A stretch of 64,000 bases of DNA. Source: Paraburkholderia guartelaensis (GTDB lineage: Bacteria > Pseudomonadota > Gammaproteobacteria > Burkholderiales > Burkholderiaceae). The position numbers and the translations under genes were made by a program. Where the stretch lies: the NCBI RefSeq assembly GCF_004353905.1, contig NZ_SMOD01000025.1, positions 62,001 through 126,000 of the forward strand, in the 5' to 3' direction. A model generated the notes under the pieces. The model worked only from the letters and a program-made list of their open reading frames with translations. It was not told where the DNA came from and did no database searches. Position 1 is the stretch's first letter. Each line of letters starts with the position of its first letter. Positions 58,748 to 64,000 of the stretch are shown here, piece by piece.

Positions 58748-61700
58748 CGTTCAGCCAGTGGATGCAGCGCCATCGACGTTCGCTGCTGTTCGTGATCGCG
58801 CTTGCCGCGCTCGCCGGTGCGCTCACGGCGTTGCGTCTGCCGATCTCGCTCTTTCCGAACGTTTCCTTTCCGCGCGCCGTGATCTCGCTCGATGCGGGCG
58901 ACCGTCCGGCCGAACAGATGGCGACGCTCGTCACCATGCCGGTGGAAGAAGCGTTGCGGCGCGTGCCGAACGTGCGCGACGTCGAATCCCGCACGAGCCG
59001 GGGGGCGGCGGAGATCTCCCTCAATTTCGACTGGGGCACCGACATGGCGCAAGCGACGTTGCAGGCGCAGTCGGCCATTGCCGAGATCCTCGCGACGCTG
59101 CCGCCCGGTACCACCATGCAGGTGCGCCGCATGGACCCGACGGTATTTCCGGTGCTCGCGTATAGCCTGACGTCGTCGCGCTTGTCGCTCTCGCAGCTCT
59201 ACGACCTCGCCCAGTTCCAGTTGCGTCCGCTGCTTTCCTCCGTTGCCGGCGTGGCGCGCGTGGACGTAACGGGTGGGGCGCGAGACGAGCTCGAAGTTGC
59301 CGTCGATCCCGCGCGCCTCGCAGCGTACAAGCTTTCGGTCGCCGATGTCTCGCGCGCGATCGGCGCGGGTAACGTGCTGATGGCCACCGGGCGCATCGAG
59401 GACCACGACAAGCTCTTTCTCGTCGTGGCGAATTCGGCTTTCAGCGGGCTCGATACGTTGAAAAACGTGGTCGTTTCGTCCGCGGGCGCGACGCAGATCC
59501 GCCTGGGCGACGTGGCCACCGTCACACAGGGGACTGTGCCGCAATGGATCCGCGTGACCGCCGACGGTCAGGACGCGGTGCTCATCAACGTCTACCAGCA
59601 GCCCGGCGCGAACAGTGTGGCGATGGCCCAGGCGATACGCGCGCGCCTGAAGGACTTTGGCCCGCAAATGCCGCAAGGCGTGACGCTCGCGAACTGGTAC
59701 GACCAGAGCGAACTCGTCATCGCCTCCGCCACCAGCGTGCGTGATGCCATCATGATTGGCGTGGTGCTCGCGGCGCTTACGCTCTTCGTCTTTCTGCGCA
59801 ACACGAAGATCACGCTCATCGCCGTGGCGCTCGTGCCCATCGTGATGGCCGCGACCATTCTGCTGCTCGACGTGTTCGGCATGGGCTTCAACATCATGAC
59901 GCTCGGCGGGATGGCAGCGGCGGTGGGCCTCGTGATCGACGATGCCATCGTGATGATCGAGCACATCGCGCGGCGTATGCGCGAAGCGGGCGCACATGCG
60001 TTTCATGGCCGCGTGATGAGCGCGGCGCTCGAATTCACGCGGCCGCTCGCCGGCTCTTCCGCGGCGACGCTTATTATCTTCGTGCCGCTCGCGTTTCTTT
60101 CGGGGGTAACGGGGGCGTTCTTCAAGGCGCTCTCCGTGACGATGGCGAGCGCGCTCTTTATTTCGTTCCTCGTCACGTGGCTTGCTATCCCGATTCTCTG
60201 CGACCGCTGGCTCACGCCGAAAGACGCCGAGGAGCATCGCGAAACGCGCTTCGCCGCATGGCTCAACCGCACTTATGCGCGGCTCGTCTCGCGCGTGAGC
60301 GCGCGGCCCCTGTGGGTGCTCGCGCTCGTCGTTCCGCTTGCGCTGCTTTCGGCGCTCGCGTTCACGCGGGTCGGTAGCGGCTTCATGCCGTCGATGGACG
60401 AGGGCGGTTTCGTGCTCGACTATCACACCCAGCCGGGCACGTCGATCACGGAAACCGATCGCCTGATGCAGCAAATCGAAGCGATCATTCGCGCGAACCC
60501 TAATGTGGCGACATATTCACGCCGTACCGGCGCCGGACTCGGCGGCGACCTGAACGAGCCGAACAAGGGCGACTTCTTTGTGCGGCTGAAGTCGGGCAAG
60601 CGCGAGCCGATCGACACGGTGATGGAGGAGATCCGTTCGCAGATCGAAACAAAAGTGCCCGGTGTGAGCGTCGAGCTTGCGCAGTTGATGGAGGACCTGA
60701 TCGGCGACCTCACGGCGGTACCGCAGCCCGTACAGATCAAGATCTATTCGGACGACTCGCATGTGCTCGACACCACCGCCCAACGTGTGGCGGCACGCAT
60801 CGGCAAGATTAGCGGCATCGTCGACGTGAACGACGGCATCAATCCCGCCGGGGACGCCATCGACCTGCGCTTGCGCCCCGACGCCGCGGCCGCCGAGGGC
60901 ATGGACCCGCAGGCAATCGCGCAACAGGTCTCGGACCTGCTGGACGGCAACGTGGCCACGCAGTTCCAGAACGGCCCGAAGACGGTCGGCGTGCGCGTGC
61001 GTGCGCAAGGCGCGCTGCAAATGACGGATACCGAACTCGCGCGCCTGCCGTTACGCGCGCCCGACGGGCACGTGTTCGCGCTCTCACGCGTTGCCGACCC
61101 GGTGCACGTGAGCGGCCAACCCGAGATCAGCCGCGATAACCTCAAGCGCATGGTGGCGGTGACGGCGCGTATCGACGGGCGTGACCTCGGATCGACCATC
61201 GCCGACGTGCAGCGTGCGCTCGCCGATCCCGCGCTCCTGCCAACGGGCGTCTATTACGAACTTGGGGGCTTGTATCAGCAACAGCAGATTGCCTTCAAGG
61301 GATTGCTCGCGGTGTTCGGCGCGGCAGTGGCGCTAGTGTTCGGCCTGCTGCTGTTCCTCTACGAGCGCTTTCGCGTGGCGCTTGCGGTGATGGCAATGCC
61401 GCTGCTCGCCACGGGCGCCGTTTTTATCGGGCTATGGGTGACGGGCATCGAGCTCAACATCTCCGCGATGATGGGCATGACGATGATCGTCGGCATCGTG
61501 ACGGAGGTCGCGATCTTCTATGTTTCCGAGTTCCAGGGGCTCGTACGCGACGAAGGCATGCCGCTTGAGGAGGCGTTGCAGGCCGCTGGCCGCAATCGCC
61601 TGCGGCCCATCGCGATGACGACCATCGCAGCCATTCTGGCGCTGCTGCCGCTTGCCTTCGCGATCGGCCAGGGTTCCGCAATGCAGCAACCGCTCGCCGT

Positions 61701-61800
61701 CGCGATCATCTCGGGCTTGATCGTGCAGATGCCGCTCGTTCTGCTGGTGCTGCCTGTGCTGCTACGTCTCCTGCTTCGCGTAAAGGGGGCAGGTGAGTGA
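58744..61800 (+). CDS. RND efflux permease
   Basis: A 1018-residue inner-membrane proton-driven pump with 12 transmembrane helices and two large periplasmic loops. TM4 has GGMAAAVGLVIDDAIVMIEHI with the paired aspartates of the proton relay, and TM1 begins RRSLLFVIALAALAGALTALRLPISLFPNV. The second half has SGFMPSMDEGGFVLDYHTQPG and the symmetrical TM10-12 region (GMTMIVGIVTEVAIFYVSE). The gene overlaps the adaptor by 4 bp. The family includes both drug (HAE1) and metal (CusA/CzcA) pumps; motif patterns here do not decide between them. Confidence 0.94.
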   Translation: MTFSQWMQRHRRSLLFVIALAALAGALTALRLPISLFPNVSFPRAVISLDAGDRPAEQMATLVTMPVEEALRRVPNVRDVESRTSRGAAEISLNFDWGTDMAQATLQAQSAIAEILATLPPGTTMQVRRMDPTVFPVLAYSLTSSRLSLSQLYDLAQFQLRPLLSSVAGVARVDVTGGARDELEVAVDPARLAAYKLSVADVSRAIGAGNVLMATGRIEDHDKLFLVVANSAFSGLDTLKNVVVSSAGATQIRLGDVATVTQGTVPQWIRVTADGQDAVLINVYQQPGANSVAMAQAIRARLKDFGPQMPQGVTLANWYDQSELVIASATSVRDAIMIGVVLAALTLFVFLRNTKITLIAVALVPIVMAATILLLDVFGMGFNIMTLGGMAAAVGLVIDDAIVMIEHIARRMREAGAHAFHGRVMSAALEFTRPLAGSSAATLIIFVPLAFLSGVTGAFFKALSVTMASALFISFLVTWLAIPILCDRWLTPKDAEEHRETRFAAWLNRTYARLVSRVSARPLWVLALVVPLALLSALAFTRVGSGFMPSMDEGGFVLDYHTQPGTSITETDRLMQQIEAIIRANPNVATYSRRTGAGLGGDLNEPNKGDFFVRLKSGKREPIDTVMEEIRSQIETKVPGVSVELAQLMEDLIGDLTAVPQPVQIKIYSDDSHVLDTTAQRVAARIGKISGIVDVNDGINPAGDAIDLRLRPDAAAAEGMDPQAIAQQVSDLLDGNVATQFQNGPKTVGVRVRAQGALQMTDTELARLPLRAPDGHVFALSRVADPVHVSGQPEISRDNLKRMVAVTARIDGRDLGSTIADVQRALADPALLPTGVYYELGGLYQQQQIAFKGLLAVFGAAVALVFGLLLFLYERFRVALAVMAMPLLATGAVFIGLWVTGIELNISAMMGMTMIVGIVTEVAIFYVSEFQGLVRDEGMPLEEALQAAGRNRLRPIAMTTIAAILALLPLAFAIGQGSAMQQPLAVAIISGLIVQMPLVLLVLPVLLRLLLRVKGAGE

Positions 61801-61824
61801 TGGCTGGCGCAAAACGAAGAGGTG

Positions 61825-61839
61825 TGCAAATGATTTGCA
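61825..61839. promoter_or_regulatory. Candidate operator TGCAAAT-G-ATTTGCA
   Basis: A perfect 7+1+7 palindrome 25 bp after the RND stop and 46 bp upstream of the -35 box of the transporter leader promoter. The GCAAAT/ATTTGC half-sites resemble, from memory, manganese-responsive Fur-family (Mur) boxes. It could instead be a 3' hairpin of the efflux operon. Confidence 0.4.
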
Positions 61840-61884
61840 TCCACCGCAGTAACAGATTCGAAAGAAAAATCTTTGAAATAGTCG

Positions 61885-61914
61885 TTGACTCGGCTCACGC
61901 GTCGTCACTAGAAT
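61885..61914 (+). promoter_or_regulatory. Sigma70-type promoter of the transporter leader
   Basis: TTGACT (61885-61890) and TAGAAT (61909-61914) are separated by 18 bp, the best such pair I found in this stretch. The predicted start is about 61921, giving a leader of about 805 nt before the transporter ATG. Confidence 0.65.
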
Positions 61915-61939
61915 TCGCGTGTTTCCACGAAAGGGGCAT

Positions 61940-62062
61940 ATGCCTTGGACAGTTGTAGTAGTCGACCTTCGAATCGTTTTTCTGCCTGACCGGCACGACG
62001 CCCGCCTGGATTCTTCCTTAGCCGCCGTCCTGCCAGCAGGCAGACGGTGCGCGCCGCAGTAG
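61940..62062 (+). CDS. Possible small leader ORF (40 codons)
   Basis: ATG 61940 is about 20 nt after the predicted transcript start, with aaggggc close upstream (3-5 bp spacing, shorter than ideal). The peptide begins MPWTVVVVDLRIVFLPDRHD and ends at TAG 62060. Codon use includes two GTA codons, unusual here. Real translation is uncertain. Confidence 0.25.
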   Translation: MPWTVVVVDLRIVFLPDRHDARLDSSLAAVLPAGRRCAPQ

Positions 62063-62279
62063 CTTCCGCAGTTTTCCCGCGCATCCCTTCGATTGGCCGC
62101 CGTCGTTGACGCGCGTGCTGTCACGCACGTTCGTCAACGCGACCCGATGCGTCGAGCCATTGGCTCGCGCCGCCGCTCGTTCACGCCGTTTTCGCGCGCG
62201 CAATTGCGTGCCGGATCCAGCGTGCGGTTAAACACGTCCGTCAAACATGAACCGGACCCAAATGAAAAAGGAGCTCACG

Positions 62280-62351
62280 ATGCCCGACCCTGAGCCTAAA
62301 CCCTGCACATCTCGCCTTGCGTTCTCGCAGAACGCGGGCCGCTTCGCCTGA
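62280..62351 (+). CDS. MgtL-like leader peptide candidate (23 residues)
   Basis: A 23-codon ORF with an aaaaaggag Shine-Dalgarno seven bases before ATG 62280. Its first eight residues are MPDPEPKP, alternating Pro with Asp, Glu and Lys. The rest is CTSRLAFSQNAGRFA. The enterobacterial MgtL leader peptide (beginning MEPDPTPLP) causes ribosome destabilisation at low Mg2+ through exactly such acidic/proline codons and so lets mgtA be transcribed. Codons 14-19 overlap a 7-bp hairpin (62319-62335), so a ribosome stalled early would leave it folded and one that reads on would melt it. The link to Mg2+ is inference from the peptide and the downstream transporter. Confidence 0.6.
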   Translation: MPDPEPKPCTSRLAFSQNAGRFA

Positions 62352-62463
62352 CATCTGGCCGCATACGTTCCTCCCACACGCCCGGGCATTTCGCCCCGCG
62401 TGAAGCGAAACGAAGGCACGCCTGATCGATGGCGCCACGTTTCAAGCATCTGGAGGAATCACC

Positions 62464-62613
62464 ATGCACTTCGCTCTCCTCGTTTCGCAGCTCCCGCACG
62501 TCGAAGAAGCGCGCACGCACTACAACGGCATGCTCGCGCTCGATGCGCGTTCGCACGCAACGACCGGCGTAGTCGCTGCCATCTGGACGGCGCTCAAACA
62601 GCTCGCTCGCTGA
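62464..62613 (+). CDS. Second small leader ORF (49 residues)
   Basis: A 49-codon ORF starting at ATG 62464 with ggaggaatcacc upstream, an ideal ribosome site. The peptide MHFALLVSQLPHVEEARTHY continues to KQLAR and is neither strongly hydrophobic nor proline-rich. It ends 112 bp before the transporter ATG, and a hairpin (gtggca/tgccac, about 62660-62680) lies in between. It could be a small protein of the same operon or a second regulatory ORF. I do not recognise it. Confidence 0.55.
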   Translation: MHFALLVSQLPHVEEARTHYNGMLALDARSHATTGVVAAIWTALKQLAR

Positions 62614-62725
62614 CACGGCCTGGCGTGGCCGGCTGTCTGCCTACTGCATCAATACCGGCAGGTGGCAGGGCAGTGCCACGCCTCAATCATCGATTTCAAG
62701 CAGCACTGCTAAGGAATAACTAGAA

Positions 62726-64000
62726 ATGTCTACCACTCCCGCAAACATCACGCAACGTCGGAGTGCCGTGCTCGACGACGCGCACGTGGGCGATATCAAG
62801 GGCGCCCTCGGCACCATTGCGCACCACGATACCGCCCCGCGCAGCAACTGGATGGCGCGCCTGCGCACGCTGCTGGCCATTCTCGGCCCCGGTCTCATCG
62901 TCATGGTCGGCGATAACGACGCCGGCGCCTTCGGCACCTATACGCAGGCCGGGCAGAACTACGGCACGTCGCTGCTCTGGACGCTCGCGCTGCTGATCCC
63001 GGTTCTCTACGTGAACCAGGAAATGGTCCTGCGCCTGGGCGCTGTGACCGGCGTCGGCCACGCCCGCCTCATCTTCGAACGCTTCGGCAAGTTTTGGGGT
63101 GCCTTCAGCGTCATCGATCTTTTCCTGCTCAATGCGCTCACCATCGTCACCGAGTTCATCGGCATTACGTTTGCGCTCGACTTTCTCGGCGTCTCGAAGG
63201 TGCTCGGCGTTTGCATCGCCGCGGTTCTGACGATGGCGGCGGTCAGTACGGGCGACTTCCGGCGCTTCGAACGCTTCGCGATCGTGCTGTGCCTGTTGAG
63301 CCTCCTGCTGATCCCGGTGCTCGTTTCAATTCACCCGCCTGTGGGCGTCATCGCGCGTGACTTTTTCGTGCCGACCTGGCCGGCGAATTCGAAGCTCTCC
63401 GACGTGATGCTGCTCGTGATCGGCATCGTCGGCACGACCGTCGCGCCGTGGCAGCTGTTCTTTCAGCAGAGCTACGTGATCGACAAGCGCATCACGCCGC
63501 GCTTCATGAAGTACGAAAAGGCGGACCTCTGGATCGGCATCGCGTTCGTGATCGTCGGCGCTGTGGCGATGATGGCCTTCACCGCCGCGCTCTTCGACGG
63601 CAAGCCCGAGTTCGGCAACTTCACCGACGCGGGTGGCGTGATTGCCGGCCTGCACAAATACGTTGGACAGACGTCGGCCACGATCTTCGCCGTGGCGCTG
63701 CTCGACGCATCGATCATTGGCGCCGCCGCGGTCTCGCTCTCGACGGCCTATGCGGTTGGCGACGTCTTCAAGGTCAAGCACTCGCTGCACCGCAGCGTGC
63801 TCGACGCAAAGGGCTTCTACCTCGTCTACTTCGGCATCATCGCGCTCGCGGCTGCCCTCGTGCTGATTCCCGGCAGCCCGCTTGGCCTTTTGACCGAGGC
63901 TGTGCAGACGCTGGCTGGCGTGCTGCTGCCGAGCGCAACGGTGTTCCTGTTGCTGCTGTGCAATGACAAGGCGGTGCTTGGCCCGTGGGTGAATTCGAAG
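62726..64000 (+). CDS. NRAMP-related divalent metal transporter, probably Mg2+ type (3' end outside window)
   Basis: An inner-membrane transporter of the SLC11/NRAMP fold; 425 codons are seen before the window ends in frame. The first 45 residues are a polar cytoplasmic tail. TM1 carries MVGDNDAGAFGTY (Asp63-Asn64-Asp65) in place of the canonical DPGN. TM6 reads GTTVAPWQLFFQQS (residues 236-249) in place of GAxxMPH, so the metal-binding methionine that confers Mn/Fe selectivity is missing. Both changes are those described for NRAMP-related magnesium transporters. ATG 62726 follows aagga by about 10 bases. The long leader with an MgtL-like peptide supports a Mg2+ role. Mn2+ transport cannot be excluded from sequence alone. 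Confidence 0.88.
   Translation, partial: MSTTPANITQRRSAVLDDAHVGDIKGALGTIAHHDTAPRSNWMARLRTLLAILGPGLIVMVGDNDAGAFGTYTQAGQNYGTSLLWTLALLIPVLYVNQEMVLRLGAVTGVGHARLIFERFGKFWGAFSVIDLFLLNALTIVTEFIGITFALDFLGVSKVLGVCIAAVLTMAAVSTGDFRRFERFAIVLCLLSLLLIPVLVSIHPPVGVIARDFFVPTWPANSKLSDVMLLVIGIVGTTVAPWQLFFQQSYVIDKRITPRFMKYEKADLWIGIAFVIVGAVAMMAFTAALFDGKPEFGNFTDAGGVIAGLHKYVGQTSATIFAVALLDASIIGAAAVSLSTAYAVGDVFKVKHSLHRSVLDAKGFYLVYFGIIALAAALVLIPGSPLGLLTEAVQTLAGVLLPSATVFLLLLCNDKAVLGPWVNSK

Larger units (their letters stand above)
61921..62725 (+). ncRNA. Long structured leader of the NRAMP-related transporter mRNA
   Basis: About 805 nt lie between the predicted transcript start and the transporter ATG. Visible hairpins are 62026-62047 (arms with ctgcc/ggcag), 62104-62139 (outer arms cgttgacg/cgtcaacg with an inner gcgtg-ctgt-cacgc stem), 62153-62167 (cgagcc-att-ggctcg) and 62319-62335 (gcgttct-cgc-agaacgc, inside the 23-codon ORF). 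Two small ORFs with strong Shine-Dalgarno sequences are embedded. No T-tract terminator is present; the C-rich, G-poor stretch after the first small ORF (about 62362-62398) could load Rho. It fits a translation-coupled attenuator rather than a classical aptamer; no yybP-ykoY or M-box pattern was recognised. Confidence 0.5.

Noticed and set aside
61921..62725. Known metal riboswitch (yybP-ykoY or M-box) in the transporter leader
   Set aside because: I could not recognise the conserved loops of either class; the structure seen is a series of simple hairpins around small ORFs. A covariance-model search would settle it.
1..64000. CRISPR arrays, insertion sequences, prophage genes
   Set aside because: No regularly spaced repeats, transposase, integrase or phage structural genes were seen anywhere in the window.

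Overview
The window is a stretch of a high-GC (about two thirds G+C) betaproteobacterial chromosome. Gene content and order (selO-msrB-yciB-bolA-ppiC, mltG-tmk-holB-tatD-ankyrin, arcDABC, phnW-phnX beside a LysR gene, acyl-CoA dehydrogenase with ETF-ubiquinone oxidoreductase) fit Burkholderia, Paraburkholderia or Caballeronia. The genus is inferred from recognised protein families, not from a search. No rRNA, tRNA, CRISPR array, insertion sequence or phage gene was found.

Layout. 1-1.1 kb: end of a Fic protein. 1.2-5.0 kb (minus strand): selO, msrB, yciB, bolA and a parvulin PPIase, with redox, protein-repair and envelope roles. 5.2-15.2 kb (plus): a fatty-acid/acyl-CoA block with an acyl-CoA ligase, a trifunctional hydratase/isomerase/3-hydroxyacyl-CoA dehydrogenase, nicotinamidase, thiolase, Dabb protein, hotdog thioesterase, CurA-type reductase, SDR and HSL-type esterase. 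15.2-17.2 kb (minus): NRDE protein and YgfZ. 17.2-22.1 kb (plus): mltG, tmk, holB, tatD, an ankyrin protein and a Rap1a/Tai-like protein. 22.3-27.7 kb (plus): MscS channel, otsA, ABC-type AAA ATPase, glycosyltransferase. 27.7-31.2 kb: small envelope and accessory genes. 31.2-34.3 kb: 2-aminoethylphosphonate catabolism with a divergent LysR regulator. 34.3-39.1 kb: small membrane, thioesterase, acetyltransferase and stress-type genes including a PPK2 kinase. 39.2-44.1 kb (minus): arginine deiminase operon arcDABC. 44.7-51.5 kb (plus): acetoacetyl-CoA synthetase, AraC regulator, acyl-CoA dehydrogenase, ETF-QO. 51.6-56.0 kb: metallo-hydrolase, two methyltransferases, small proteins and AT-richer spacers. 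56.1-61.8 kb (plus): a complete RND efflux operon (outer-membrane factor, adaptor, pump). 61.8-64.0 kb (plus): an NRAMP-related transporter cut by the window end, behind an unusually long leader.

The most interesting element is that leader. A good sigma70-type promoter at 61885-61914 lies about 800 nt upstream of the transporter start. In between are stable hairpins and two small ORFs with strong Shine-Dalgarno sequences. The first encodes 23 residues beginning with alternating Asp/Glu/Lys and Pro, like the Mg2+-sensing MgtL leader peptide of enterobacteria. The transporter lacks both the canonical NRAMP DPGN motif and the metal-binding TM6 methionine, as in the NRAMP-related magnesium transporters. 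I infer a translation-coupled Mg2+ leader. Other regulatory signals are a textbook LysR box in front of phnW, a very stable arcB-arcC intercistronic hairpin, and operator-like palindromes upstream of several catabolic genes.
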